Below are positions 28,389-37,135 of a DNA stretch of 64,000 nucleotides, one piece after another; within the stretch, counting starts at the first letter, position 1; each line of letters begins with the position of its first letter. Source of the DNA: Geoglobus acetivorans. Its GTDB lineage: Archaea > Halobacteriota > Archaeoglobi > Archaeoglobales > Archaeoglobaceae. The DNA is taken from assembly GCF_000789255.1 (NCBI RefSeq), contig NZ_CP009552.1, positions 1,426,001 to 1,490,000 of the forward strand, read 5' to 3'. A model generated the notes under the pieces. The model was given only the letters and a program-made list of their open reading frames with translations, was not told the origin of the DNA and did not search any database. The translations under genes and the position numbers were made by a program.

Positions 28389-29164
28389 GCAAAGTCGTAG
28401 AGGTCCCTGAAAACAAAATCTGGAGTTAGCCCAGCTTCATTTACCTTTTTTTCGTAATTATATTTGGTTGTAACCCCTGAAAGCACCAGAACCGTCTTTA
28501 ACCCGGAATTTTTCCCCGCGAGGACATCAATCTCAATCTGATCCCCGACTATGGCTATCCTGTCCCTCTCGACACCAAGCATCTGCACCGCCTGCTCCAC
28601 GATAACCTTGGACGGTTTTCCAACCACTGCATCCGGCTCCCTTCCAGTCATCCAGTAAATTGCCCCAATAACAAGGCCTGTTCCTGGAACAGGGCCGTCT
28701 TCACCGGGAAATATCCTGTCAGGATTCACTGCAACATATTTCACCTGGTCATTCAGAGCGAGTCTCAGTGCCTTCGTGAAGATCTCGAAGTTTATGTTTC
28801 TGTTCGATGCCGCAACAAGGTAATCTGCATCGGGATTTTCAACTACCTCGTGTCCTTCATTTTCCAGCTCCTCCACAAGTCCGTGCTCTCCGGTTGTATA
28901 CACCCTGGATTTTCCATCACGTTCTCTTATAAAAACAGCAGTTGCGTGTGTTGCCACAATTATCTCGGCCTCACCCACGTCCATCCCATAGCGTGAAAAC
29001 TTCTCAACCATCATCCTTCTGCTCCTTGCCGAATTGTTGGAGACGAATACTGTTTTTATCCCGGCATCCCTCAAAAGCCTGTAACCCTCAATGGCCCTTT
29101 CTATGGGCTTTTTACCACGCGATATGACACCATCAACATCCAGAATGACTCCTTCAATGTCCAT
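28364..29164 (-). CDS. HAD-superfamily phosphatase (IIA, NagD-like)
   Basis: A 266-residue HAD hydrolase. Motif I is ILDVDGVISRG, motif II VFVSNNSA, and motif III/IV include VVGKPSKVIVEQA and IAVVGDQIEIDVLAG, as in the NagD/4-nitrophenylphosphatase group with a large C2 cap. The second Asp after the nucleophile (DVD) fits phosphatase activity. The natural substrate is not predictable. It is convergent with the Mrp gene and divergent from the Kht-like pair. Confidence 0.88.
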   Translation of the reverse strand: MDIEGVILDVDGVISRGKKPIERAIEGYRLLRDAGIKTVFVSNNSARSRRMMVEKFSRYGMDVGEAEIIVATHATAVFIRERDGKSRVYTTGEHGLVEELENEGHEVVENPDADYLVAASNRNINFEIFTKALRLALNDQVKYVAVNPDRIFPGEDGPVPGTGLVIGAIYWMTGREPDAVVGKPSKVIVEQAVQMLGVERDRIAIVGDQIEIDVLAGKNSGLKTVLVLSGVTTKYNYEKKVNEAGLTPDFVFRDLYDFAQRVISRK

Positions 29165-29234
29165 CGTATCCACCAGGCCCTCAATGCTTAAAAGAGTGTC
29201 GAAAGCGTTTTATCTTTCTAAGTAAAGTGAATAT

Positions 29235-29717
29235 ATGGTCCGTCTCACCGGTATGGAAGGCATAGGAACAAAATATGAACTTGAAACGTCAAAAGGAGAT
29301 AGGATAGCAGTGGTATTTTTACTCAACCGGAGAGTCCAGCTCTACATACAGGAGAAAGGCTGTGAGAAACCATGTTCTATTGAAATGAGCGAAAACGAGT
29401 CAAAGAGACTCGCCACGATCCTCAGCGGCGCTCCGGTTGAAAAAGAAAAGGAGAGTATAGAAGTTGATTTCATGGGAATACCGGATTTGACCCTTGCACT
29501 CCACACATACACGGTCGGCAGGAGCATGGCGGGAAAAACAATTGAAGAGCTTGCAATAAGAAAAAGAACAGGAGTAAACGTCATAGCAGTATCAAGAAAA
29601 GGCAATACCATAATCAGCCCGCCCCCACATCTGATTTTCGAGGAAGAAGATCAAATAGTGGTTATCGGAAACAAAGACCAGATTGAAAGGTTTGAAAAGG
29701 AGATACTGGGTGCCTGA
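29235..29717 (+). CDS. TrkA-C (RCK C-terminal) domain protein, KhtT-like regulator
   Basis: A 160-residue cytoplasmic protein. The second half is an RCK C-terminal domain (ELAIRKRTGVNVIAVSRKGNTI, then EEDQIVVIGNKDQIERFEK). The first half is a small beta-rich region without a Rossmann motif. It abuts the antiporter gene with no gap. In the characterised KhtTU system a similar protein gates a K+/H+ antiporter, so that role is inferred here. Confidence 0.85.
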   Translation: MVRLTGMEGIGTKYELETSKGDRIAVVFLLNRRVQLYIQEKGCEKPCSIEMSENESKRLATILSGAPVEKEKESIEVDFMGIPDLTLALHTYTVGRSMAGKTIEELAIRKRTGVNVIAVSRKGNTIISPPPHLIFEEEDQIVVIGNKDQIERFEKEILGA

Positions 29718-30812
29718 ATGGAGATCGCAATTGCCGGGCTGGTTTGCCTGATTTTTGCGATAATTGCAAGGAAGCTATCTTTTCCGGCAATCCCGGTCTA
29801 CATTATCGCAGGACTTGCTTTAGGAAGCTCTGGATTTGGAATACTGCAGGCTGACGAGGTCTCAAAAAAGATAGCCGAGTTCGGCGTTGTTTTCCTGCTT
29901 TTCTACATAGGCCTGCACATAAACCCGAGGGAAATAGGAGCTAAGAGAAAAACAATATTCGCTTCAGGCTTTTATGATTTGCTCATAAACTTTGCACTTG
30001 TCTTTATTCTGCTGTCGGTCACCGGATTTGAGCTGTCCAGAGCGTTCATCATAGCATCCTCACTGTACATCTCAAGCTCCGCCATCGTTCTTCAGTCACT
30101 CATCGAGAACAGGAAGCTCATCCTCAAAGAAGCTGAAATCATTGTCTGGATGATGGTTTTTGAAGATATCGTCATCGCAATCCTGATCGTCCTGAACAGC
30201 ATAGGCTTTTCCGACCTGATGTATTTTTTTGCCAAGCTGACTGTATTCACGGTCACAGTACTAATCCTTTCAAACACCGCACCCAAGTACCTGGATAGGG
30301 CCATGGAAAGAGATGATGAAGTTCCCCTCCTCCTCGTTTTTTCTGCCGGTCTCCTCGGTCTGGCAATTGAAGAGCTTTTCCAGATACCCTACGCATACGC
30401 CGCAATACTCATTGGACTGATGTTCTCACAAGTCAAAAGCGTGGAAGAGATGGTCATACCATTCAAAGATGTTTTTCTGATCCTTTTCTTCTTCTTTTTC
30501 GGGGTTTCAACAAAGTTCGATATGGGTGGACTTGCTCTCGGAATCGTTCTCGCCCTGGTTGCTATTTCAGGAAAGGTTGCCTCCGGACTCCTCACCGGAT
30601 TGAGAACCGAAAAATCCTGGAAGTCCGGACTTGAAATCGGGCTCAATACAATTGCAAGAGGAGAATTTTCAATATTCATGGCTTTCGCATTCGGAGATGT
30701 GCTGACAGCCTCCGCAATAACAGTAACGGTTTTGATAACGTCGATACTCGGTTCACTGACCTCGAGGTATTCGGAAAAAATAATTTCCATACTGGGCAGA
30801 GCCAGTCAATAG
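29718..30812 (+). CDS. Kef/CPA2-type cation:proton antiporter, KhtU-like
   Basis: A 364-residue membrane protein with about 11-12 helices and no soluble C-terminal domain. CPA2 features include FPAIPVYIIAGLALGSSGFG in the first helices, and EFGVVFLLFYIGLHINPRE. It probably exports K+ or Na+ in exchange for protons under control of the partner encoded just before it. Its stop overlaps the convergent mqnC end by 7 bases. A separate K+ uptake pair (TrkAH) is at 48-50.8 kb. Confidence 0.88.
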   Translation: MEIAIAGLVCLIFAIIARKLSFPAIPVYIIAGLALGSSGFGILQADEVSKKIAEFGVVFLLFYIGLHINPREIGAKRKTIFASGFYDLLINFALVFILLSVTGFELSRAFIIASSLYISSSAIVLQSLIENRKLILKEAEIIVWMMVFEDIVIAILIVLNSIGFSDLMYFFAKLTVFTVTVLILSNTAPKYLDRAMERDDEVPLLLVFSAGLLGLAIEELFQIPYAYAAILIGLMFSQVKSVEEMVIPFKDVFLILFFFFFGVSTKFDMGGLALGIVLALVAISGKVASGLLTGLRTEKSWKSGLEIGLNTIARGEFSIFMAFAFGDVLTASAITVTVLITSILGSLTSRYSEKIISILGRASQ

Positions 30813-31870
30813 TAGTACTCCAGGACGTTATAATACGTGTCCCTCCTGTACGGAATTCTTCCGGCGGATTTTATCCTCACAACAATTTCGTCAACCCTCG
30901 CAGGTCGGAATGGCTTTCCAGTAGCTCTGACAACGTTTTCCTCCAGCATCACACCACCAAAGTCGTTTGCACCGAAGCTGAGTGCGAGAGTTGCGATATC
31001 CATTCCCTGTGTTAACCAGGAAACCTGGATGTTCCGGATGTTGTGAAGCACTATTCTCGAAACCGCAAGTATCTGCAGGTATCTTGCGGGGGGTGCAGGT
31101 CTCCTCACCATTCCATAAAGCTCAGTATTTCCGGGCTGGAAGCTCCAGGGGATGAAAGCTGTGAAACCACCGGTTTCCTTTTGCAGATCTCTGATCCTGA
31201 AAAGATGCTCTATGATGTGTTTTTCACTTTCGATATGCCCGAACATCATTGTGGCTGTTGTTTTCATCCCGATCTCATGTGCCGTTTTCATGACTCTCAG
31301 CCAGTCATCAACAGTTCCCTTGCTGCTTATTTCAAGCCGAACCTCATCAGAGAGTATCTCTGCCCCTCCGCCGGGAATGGAGTCCAGACCCGCTTCTCTC
31401 AGCCTCGATATTACCTCCTCAATGCTGATCCCCTCCATCCTGGAAAGGTAAACGATCTCCGGAGGGGACAGACTGTGAACGTCAACATCGAATTTTTCCT
31501 TTATTTTCCTGAAAAGCTCTTCGAACCACTCAATGCCAAGCTCGGGATTAATCCCTCCCTGTAGCATTATCTGGGTGGCCCCGTGATCCACAGCCTCCTT
31601 AATTCTTCCAAGAATTTCCTCATGGCTCAGCAGATATGAATCGTGCTCATCTCTTGCATAAAAAGCACAGAACTTGCATTTCGAAACACAGACGTTGGTG
31701 TAATTGATATTCCTGTCGATAACAAACCCGACCTCGTTTCCGCATTTCTTCACCCGGATTCTGTCGGCTATGTATCCCAGCTCATACAGCGGCAAATCAA
31801 AAAGCTCCAGAGCTTCCTCAAAGCTCAGATCCTCTCCAGCAATGTTCTTTTCAAAGTAATCCACACTCAT
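30806..31870 (-). CDS. mqnC: cyclic dehypoxanthinyl futalosine synthase
   Basis: Radical SAM enzyme of the futalosine route to menaquinone that closes the second ring. The 354-residue protein has CVSKCKFCAFYAR as the Fe-S motif, HDSYLLSHEEI, MLQGGINPELG, and PGGGAEIL, all typical of MqnC and its CofG/CofH relatives. MqnC is preferred because the gene stands behind mqnA and mqnE. ATG 31870 is used, overlapping the mqnA end by 20 bases. A TTG five codons upstream is an alternative. Confidence 0.88.
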   Translation of the reverse strand: MSVDYFEKNIAGEDLSFEEALELFDLPLYELGYIADRIRVKKCGNEVGFVIDRNINYTNVCVSKCKFCAFYARDEHDSYLLSHEEILGRIKEAVDHGATQIMLQGGINPELGIEWFEELFRKIKEKFDVDVHSLSPPEIVYLSRMEGISIEEVISRLREAGLDSIPGGGAEILSDEVRLEISSKGTVDDWLRVMKTAHEIGMKTTATMMFGHIESEKHIIEHLFRIRDLQKETGGFTAFIPWSFQPGNTELYGMVRRPAPPARYLQILAVSRIVLHNIRNIQVSWLTQGMDIATLALSFGANDFGGVMLEENVVRATGKPFRPARVDEIVVRIKSAGRIPYRRDTYYNVLEYYY

Positions 31871-32591
31871 GACCCAGCTCACCAAAAACCCTGAGGCTCT
31901 TTTCTTCCTTCCTGCTCATTTTGTGAACGAGCGCTTTGAAGTAAGTTCTCAGGAATTCGACGGGCATCCGGTATTTCAGGCTTGCTATTTCGGCAATTTC
32001 ATCGATGTTTTTCAGCCCCCTCTGATATGACCTCAGTATGTCCGAGTCCACATGTGCAGCATCGGCACTCATTAATGAAGCAGAAATTCCGAATACAGCA
32101 GGCAACCCTGTGAGGTCCTTCCATTCCTCTCCCACATCCATGACGATCCTGAACACCATTCTTGCGGTTATCGCCTCGTCACCAATAACAAGAGCATGGT
32201 CAAAATCCTTCAGCATCTCGAAGAAATTCCCGCCGTGAGGCACGAGACGGTTTATCAGGCCATTCTGCCTTCGTATGATTTCAAGCATGCTCACAGAAGT
32301 CAGGGATTTCGAAGTAACGGCAATTGGTGAGTCGTCAAGCCTCTTTTTCCTGGAGACCACAACAACGCTGTAAACCTCTCCATCACTCCCAACGCAGAAG
32401 GAGTATTTCCTCAACCTCTCACGGTTCTTCAAATAAAAAAAGCTCGGAACCGGAGCATAGTCGATTTTACCTTCCAGAAGCATTTCTGCGAGTTTTTTGG
32501 GGTGTTCCTCAACAAACTCATACTTCTGCTCTTTTTCAAGATGATAGTAGGGCAGAAAGTTGTTGACAAGCCCAAATTTTCCAACCCTCAT
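31851..32591 (-). CDS. mqnA: chorismate dehydratase (futalosine pathway)
   Basis: A 246-residue periplasmic-binding-protein-like enzyme that converts chorismate to 3-enolpyruvylbenzoate, the first step of the futalosine pathway. Markers are the start VGKFGLVNNFLPYYHLE, LLEGKIDYAPVPSFFYL, and VIGDEAI. It is coupled to mqnE by an ATGA overlap and overlaps mqnC downstream. The three genes cover chorismate to the cyclic intermediate except for the futalosine hydrolase or deaminase, which is not here. Confidence 0.88.
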   Translation of the reverse strand: MRVGKFGLVNNFLPYYHLEKEQKYEFVEEHPKKLAEMLLEGKIDYAPVPSFFYLKNRERLRKYSFCVGSDGEVYSVVVVSRKKRLDDSPIAVTSKSLTSVSMLEIIRRQNGLINRLVPHGGNFFEMLKDFDHALVIGDEAITARMVFRIVMDVGEEWKDLTGLPAVFGISASLMSADAAHVDSDILRSYQRGLKNIDEIAEIASLKYRMPVEFLRTYFKALVHKMSRKEEKSLRVFGELGHECGLL

Positions 32592-33604
32592 GAGTAAACC
32601 TCCAGAACGTTGAAAAACGCATCCCTCTCTGCAGGAATTTTTCCCGCATCCCTTATCATATCAACAAGCTTCTCCTTTGCAAGTTCCAGAGGTGTTTTCG
32701 CTCCGGCGGAGTGTGCTATCCTCTCGCCCATAACTGTACCATCAACATCATTTGCACCGTAGTTGAGAGCGATCTGTGCGAGTTTTTCCCCAATCATTAC
32801 CCAGTAAGCCTTAACCCCTTTGAAGTTAGAAAGGGCGATTCTCGATACCGCTATGGTCTTCAAAATCTCCTGAGGAGAGACTTTGTGAAGGCTGTCAAAA
32901 GAGGTGTTTGCTGGGTGAAATACCAAAGGAATAAAGGAAACGAAACCCCCTGTTTTTTCCTGCAGCCTTCTCAGCCTGTACAGATGGATTGCTCTGTCTC
33001 TGTAATTCTCGATGTGTCCGAAGAGCATCGTCGCATTGCTCTTTACTCCAGCGTTGTGAGCAATTTCCATAACCCTGAGCCACTCCTTCGAGTTCGCTTT
33101 ATCTGGGGCTATTTTTTTCCTTACACGCTCTGCAAGTATCTCTGCTCCACCACCGGGAAGCATATCGAGCCCCGCATCCTTCAGCCTGGAAATATATTCA
33201 CGAACGCTCATTTTCTCCTTTCTGGCGTAATAGCTCACCTCCGTTGCGGTCAGAGCCTTTATAACCACATTTCCGCCCGTATTTTCCTTTATTTCCCTGA
33301 AAATCCTTTCAAAGTACTCAATATCGACGTCAGGATTGTGACTACCAACGATGTGCAGTTCTCTCGCACCAAGCCTGTATGCTCTCAAAGCCTCCTCCAC
33401 AACCTCCTCAGGCCTCAACAAAAACCCGTCAGACCTGTAATACGCACATATCGGGCACCTGGAAACGCACACATTGGAATAATTTATGTGCTTGTTAACC
33501 GAAAAGGTGGCGATCCTTCCGTTAATACCGTCTGCAACTTTTCCAAGCTCGTGCAGATCCCTGTAAAACAGCTCCTCAATTTCTTTCACTTTCAAGTTCT
33601 TCAA
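32588..33604 (-). CDS. mqnE: aminofutalosine synthase
   Basis: Radical SAM enzyme of 338 residues that joins 3-enolpyruvylbenzoate to SAM-derived adenosine. The Fe-S motif is CVSRCPICAYYRS. The segment ELHIVGSHNPDVDIEYF, IKALTATEVSYYA, and MLPGGGAEILAERV separate it from MqnC. It stands first in the mqnE-mqnA-mqnC run and its 5' end overlaps the glycosyltransferase stop by 29 bases. Confidence 0.86.
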   Translation of the reverse strand: MKNLKVKEIEELFYRDLHELGKVADGINGRIATFSVNKHINYSNVCVSRCPICAYYRSDGFLLRPEEVVEEALRAYRLGARELHIVGSHNPDVDIEYFERIFREIKENTGGNVVIKALTATEVSYYARKEKMSVREYISRLKDAGLDMLPGGGAEILAERVRKKIAPDKANSKEWLRVMEIAHNAGVKSNATMLFGHIENYRDRAIHLYRLRRLQEKTGGFVSFIPLVFHPANTSFDSLHKVSPQEILKTIAVSRIALSNFKGVKAYWVMIGEKLAQIALNYGANDVDGTVMGERIAHSAGAKTPLELAKEKLVDMIRDAGKIPAERDAFFNVLEVYS

Positions 33605-34499
33605 GCCTCCTCCGGATTTCTCTCATCTCCCTCTTGATCTGAATGTTGACCCTCATCATTGAATCGCTCAGAAAGCCGACGGCAATTATCAGAATCCCGC
33701 TCACCACAAGCATTGATACGAGATTGACGAGCAGGAAGTGAGATATGTTCCTGAACCAGTCATACACGACATAAATCCCGCCAGCAAAGCCCAGAAGGAG
33801 AAAAACCAGCCCTATGAGGTAAAAGTACCTCCCCGGACTGTATCTCCCAAGAAGATTGTATATCGTATACACAATCCTGTAACCGTCGCTGAACGGTTTC
33901 AGTTTGGTTTTCCCCCTCCTCTTCCGGTAGTAAATGGGAACCTCCATGATTCTGAATCCGTTTGCTATTGTCTCGACTGTCAGTTCTGTCTCAACCTCAA
34001 ATCCCATCTTTTCGAGGTTCACATTTTTGTAAACCTCTTTCGTCATGGCACGATAGCCTGAAAGTATATCCTGAAGGTTTACACCATAAAGAATCCTGAA
34101 AATCAAATTGATTATCTTGTTTCCAAGCAGATTTAGCTTTCTGAAGGCTCCTTCCTCAAAATTCAAAAGCCGGTTCCCCACAACGTGGTCAGCTATCCCC
34201 TTTTCAATCGGCTCGAGCAGCTTTTGAACATCTTCGGGCATGTATGTGCCATCGGCATCAATCATCACGACAACGTCATCATCAAGAATCTCGAAAGCCT
34301 CCCTCACTGCCTGTCCCTTGCCCTTCCCACTCTGAACGATGACCTCTGCCCCTCTCTCCTCAGCTATCTCTCTCGTTCTGTCAGTACTGTTCCCATCCAC
34401 AACCGTGATCCTGCTAAAGCCCTGCTTTTTGAATCCCTCTATCACATCTCCGATCGTTTCCTCCTCATTCAGGGCCGGAATGAGTATTCTGACATTCAT
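33576..34499 (-). CDS. AglJ-like dolichyl-phosphate glycosyltransferase (GT2)
   Basis: A 307-residue GT2 enzyme with a C-terminal membrane pair. The nucleotide-sugar domain starts ILIPALNEEETIGDVI, with the metal motif MIDADGTYMPED and the later GYRAMTKEVY. Two transmembrane segments lie at about 225-245 and 258-280. The match is to the family that adds the first sugar to dolichol phosphate in archaeal N-glycosylation of S-layer proteins. The charged C-terminal tail (about 285-307) is likely cytoplasmic. It is coupled to the PRTase gene upstream by an ATGA overlap. Confidence 0.87.
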   Translation of the reverse strand: MNVRILIPALNEEETIGDVIEGFKKQGFSRITVVDGNSTDRTREIAEERGAEVIVQSGKGKGQAVREAFEILDDDVVVMIDADGTYMPEDVQKLLEPIEKGIADHVVGNRLLNFEEGAFRKLNLLGNKIINLIFRILYGVNLQDILSGYRAMTKEVYKNVNLEKMGFEVETELTVETIANGFRIMEVPIYYRKRRGKTKLKPFSDGYRIVYTIYNLLGRYSPGRYFYLIGLVFLLLGFAGGIYVVYDWFRNISHFLLVNLVSMLVVSGILIIAVGFLSDSMMRVNIQIKREMREIRRRLEELESERN

Positions 34500-35086
34500 A
34501 TTCTGAATACCTTGAGAACGCTCAGAACCGGGATGCCCTCCACATCATCGTGGCTCCTCTTGTCAACTATCACCGCTGCTGCTATAACGTTTCCGCCCCT
34601 CTTCCTTATGCTCTCAGCCACCTCGTGAATCGTTTTTCCTGTGGTGATGATGTCATCAACAACCACACACGCCTTTCCGGAAACGTTTGCAAAGTTCTCA
34701 CTGAATGTTCCCCTCGCATGGCTTTCCTCGCCATCCCATTTGAGCTTCTTTGGATAGTATATCGAAAGCTCACAGCCAATCTCCTCAGCGACCATCGTCG
34801 CTACCGGAATGCCGGAAGTTGCGACACCAACAATGACATCTGCATCTCCGGCATCAAGAACCATATCGGCAAGTATTCTCGCCATCTCTCTGAGCCTGAA
34901 TGATGAACCGTTAATGCTTTTCAGCTCAACATAAATATCAGATGGAGGTCTTTCCGTTCTTGAACTGGTTAAAAGCCAGATTGCGGTATCACGGGATATG
35001 TTCAATTCATCAGCAATTTCGCCGGTAGTCAGACCCTTCTCCTTGAGCTGCTTTGCTCTCTCAACAAGCTCCTCAATTTTACTCAT
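34496..35086 (-). CDS. orotate phosphoribosyltransferase-like regulator (GfcR-like)
   Basis: A 196-residue protein with an N-terminal helix-turn-helix (TTGEIADELNISRDTAIWLL, about 19-38) joined to a type I PRTase domain. The PRPP loop is VVDDIITTGKTIHEVAE, as in orotate PRTases. Haloarchaeal GfcR, with the same layout, is a transcription activator of sugar-degradation genes, so a regulatory role is more likely than pyrimidine synthesis. It is coupled to nob1 upstream (ATGA) and to the glycosyltransferase downstream. Confidence 0.86.
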   Translation of the reverse strand: MSKIEELVERAKQLKEKGLTTGEIADELNISRDTAIWLLTSSRTERPPSDIYVELKSINGSSFRLREMARILADMVLDAGDADVIVGVATSGIPVATMVAEEIGCELSIYYPKKLKWDGEESHARGTFSENFANVSGKACVVVDDIITTGKTIHEVAESIRKRGGNVIAAAVIVDKRSHDDVEGIPVLSVLKVFRI

Positions 35087-35538
35087 TTTTTCACCACCTT
35101 TTTAAGCCTGGTTTCGCTCCCGCAAATCTCACATACCTCTTTCTCAGTTCTCCTGCCACAACCCTTACATACACGAATCCATTTAAATTCTTTTTCAATG
35201 CCCTTCTGCAGAATTCTTTCCAGATTTAACCCGAGCTTTCTCGCCACATTCTGAACAGCATAATCATCGCTCACAACTGTCGCATTATATTCCAGTGCCT
35301 TCGCCAGAACCCGTATATCTGTCTCGCTGAGCTTGTAAATGTCCCCGGTTTTTTCTGCCGCTTTTTTCACCTCAGAAATGAACTCTTCCCTCGCATCCTC
35401 AACCCGAATATTCTTAATCTCAAAATAGAGCCTGGAGTTCTCATCCCTGATCTCGTTAACAACCTCCGGGACGGTTACCATATCATCAAAAATTGCCTTC
35501 CTGAGTATTATTGCAGACGTGTCGAGGACATGCATCAT
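35083..35538 (-). CDS. nob1: endoribonuclease Nob1
   Basis: PIN-domain endonuclease with a C-terminal zinc ribbon that cuts the 3' end of 16S rRNA. About 151 residues. The PIN residues are in HVLDTSAII, TVPEVVNEI, ETDIRVLAKA and VVSDDYAVQN. The zinc ribbon is CKGCGRR then CEICGSE. The frame runs 234 bases further upstream, but the start VLDTSAI is the normal Nob1 N-terminus, so ATG 35538 was chosen. An ATG at 35535 also fits. Rio1 and Pno1-like partners are at 26-27.5 kb. Confidence 0.92.
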   Translation of the reverse strand: MMHVLDTSAIILRKAIFDDMVTVPEVVNEIRDENSRLYFEIKNIRVEDAREEFISEVKKAAEKTGDIYKLSETDIRVLAKALEYNATVVSDDYAVQNVARKLGLNLERILQKGIEKEFKWIRVCKGCGRRTEKEVCEICGSETRLKKVVKK

Positions 35539-35588
35539 GGTCATGCCAGCGGGAGTGCATAAATTTTTTAGTTCAGAGCCTGCGATGT

Positions 35589-35608
35589 CTTGGCACAGCA
35601 CTGCCAAG
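35589..35608. repeat. 7-bp perfect palindrome next to an orphan promoter
   Basis: Arms cttggca (35589-35595) and tgccaag (35602-35608) with a 6-base spacer, 20 bases upstream of a TATA box. Spacing and symmetry are those of a dimeric repressor or activator site. It lies between nob1 and the orphan 5' gene stub and could serve either strand. Confidence 0.4.
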
Positions 35609-35627
35609 GTGCGGCAAAAATGGAAAG

Positions 35628-35636
35628 CTTTATATG
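35628..35636 (+). promoter_or_regulatory. TATA box of the orphan gene stub
   Basis: The sequence ctttatatg follows a run of purines (tggaaag) that resembles a BRE. It lies 44-52 bases before the stub's ATG, and a gaggtgat ribosome binding site is in between (35668-35675). Promoter, leader and start codon all look functional. Confidence 0.5.
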
Positions 35637-35679
35637 CCATTGTGTCACTAAGACTCACAACAACCGAGAGGTGATGAAA

Positions 35680-35748
35680 ATGGACGAGAAAGAGAGAAAA
35701 GATGCGGCCGAAATACTGAAGGATCCCAGGCTGTTCAGACCGACATGA
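35680..35748 (+). pseudogene. 22-codon 5' gene stub, probably truncated at the island edge
   Basis: A well-formed start (TATA, gaggtgat, ATG) leads into only 22 codons, a Lys/Glu/Asp-rich sequence (MDEKERKDAAEILKDPRLF), ending in TGA. The composition looks like the N-terminal helix of a larger protein. The most economical reading is that the rest of the gene was lost when the mobile region to the right arrived or decayed. A true 22-residue protein is possible. The original gene is not recognised. From 35749 to 35989 nothing coding is seen. The sequence ccaactgtggat at about 35871 recurs at 39851. Confidence 0.4.
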
Positions 35749-35989
35749 GATAAATCCAGCAGTATTGGGCAAAATTCCTATCCAATCCCTTTTACTTTAC
35801 TCACAGGCTTTTAGGAGTCATCCGGTATTTTTGCACTTAAGCTAATGTTTAATGAAGCGAATAACCCCTCCCAACTGTGGATAGCTCGCCTCTTTAATTC
35901 TCCCACCCTTCAATTATTGCTCTTCGTGATTCGATCAGTCTCCCGATTATATCCACATACAATTATGTTATGAAACGGGAAAAGCCATG

Positions 35990-37135
35990 TCAAAGGAATA
36001 GCAGATACACAAGAGCGCTCATGACTGCGATTCCCATAATGAAGCCCAGTGCAATTCCTTTTTTAAATTGACTTTTACCATATTTTTTGTATTCTGAGGA
36101 CATATCATTGATTAAACTCTTTTTTTCTTTGATTTTATTTTCCAAAACGATTATGGAGTTCTTGAGTTTGCTTATTTCTTTGTTTTTTTCAATTATCATA
36201 TCGTATACCGAGAAATGTGTTTTTTCTCCGCTCAGGGACTCTTCTAAATTTTCACCCAATACGTATAGTATCTGGAAAACATCCTTTGCTATAGCCCTAT
36301 TGATTCTCATGAGTTTATCATAAAGCTGCTTAAAAAACTTATAATAATCTTCAATCAACTCCTCTTTTATTGATAAAAGATTTTTGCCATTGTATTTTTT
36401 ATAAATTTCATCTCTCCACTCTTCGATTTCCTTCGCAAGATGTGCTTCAATAGTAGAGTGCTTTACCGTTGTATAATCCACCCTATTTGTCTTTTCTTCT
36501 ATGCCTCCATGACCATACAGCAATCCAATAACATTATTTAATTTAGGATTGATAAGTTTTGTAATAAGGTCGTGAAAGTCCTCAACTCTTGTTTTCCCTC
36601 CCCTATCTCCAATTCGATTAACGAGCTTTTCACACTCTTCCTCCATTTCACGCAGAGACCGTTCCAGAAAAGCTATTTTTTCTTTGAGATTAGACATATT
36701 TATATCTTGTTCTACCATAACATTGTAATACGAGAACAATTCTATGTATCCTGTCAGCTGTTGCTCCAGTACACGGCCCAGCTCATACAGATTCTCAAAT
36801 ACCTCTTTTGACAGACTTATATCCAATTTCTTAAGTTCAGGATAGAGATTCAAAATCAAATTGTGATAATCTTTAAGAAAATCCCTTTTGATTAGCTCAA
36901 ATTCTCGATTACCATATTTTTTATAAATGCCATCCCTCCAGTCATTAATCTTACCGATAATTAACTCTTCCACAGGTCTCCATCTAACCGAGATCGAATC
37001 TACCCTGTATTCTAAGTTTCTCTTATTGCTTTTATGACTCTGAAGAAGCCCGATAACATGATTTAACCTAGGATTTAGGATCTTTGTGACAAACTCGTAA
37101 ATATCGCTTACTTCGCCCATACCATCTGACATCAT
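35990..37135 (-). CDS. tail-anchored protein of two tandem about 180-aa repeats
   Basis: No known family recognised. The 381 residues contain an internal duplication. Repeat 1 (about 8-165) and repeat 2 (about 185-345) share a start of the type NPRLNHVIGLL / NPKLNNVIGLL, then WRDGIYKKY / WRDEIYKKY, LYELGRVLEQ / LYVLGENLEE and a closing coiled-coil helix. A charged linker leads to one C-terminal membrane span (IALGFIMGIAVMSALVYLLFL). There is no signal peptide, so the bulk should face the cytoplasm. The A+T-rich, A/T-ending codons differ from the flanking genes. It lies inside the tRNA-linked island and has its own promoter. Confidence 0.7.
   Translation of the reverse strand: MMSDGMGEVSDIYEFVTKILNPRLNHVIGLLQSHKSNKRNLEYRVDSISVRWRPVEELIIGKINDWRDGIYKKYGNREFELIKRDFLKDYHNLILNLYPELKKLDISLSKEVFENLYELGRVLEQQLTGYIELFSYYNVMVEQDINMSNLKEKIAFLERSLREMEEECEKLVNRIGDRGGKTRVEDFHDLITKLINPKLNNVIGLLYGHGGIEEKTNRVDYTTVKHSTIEAHLAKEIEEWRDEIYKKYNGKNLLSIKEELIEDYYKFFKQLYDKLMRINRAIAKDVFQILYVLGENLEESLSGEKTHFSVYDMIIEKNKEISKLKNSIIVLENKIKEKKSLINDMSSEYKKYGKSQFKKGIALGFIMGIAVMSALVYLLFL

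Noticed and set aside
35083-35772. A 229-residue Nob1 with a long N-terminal extension
   Set aside because: The extra 78 codons cover the orphan promoter and stub, and have no Nob1 similarity. The family start fits ATG 35538.
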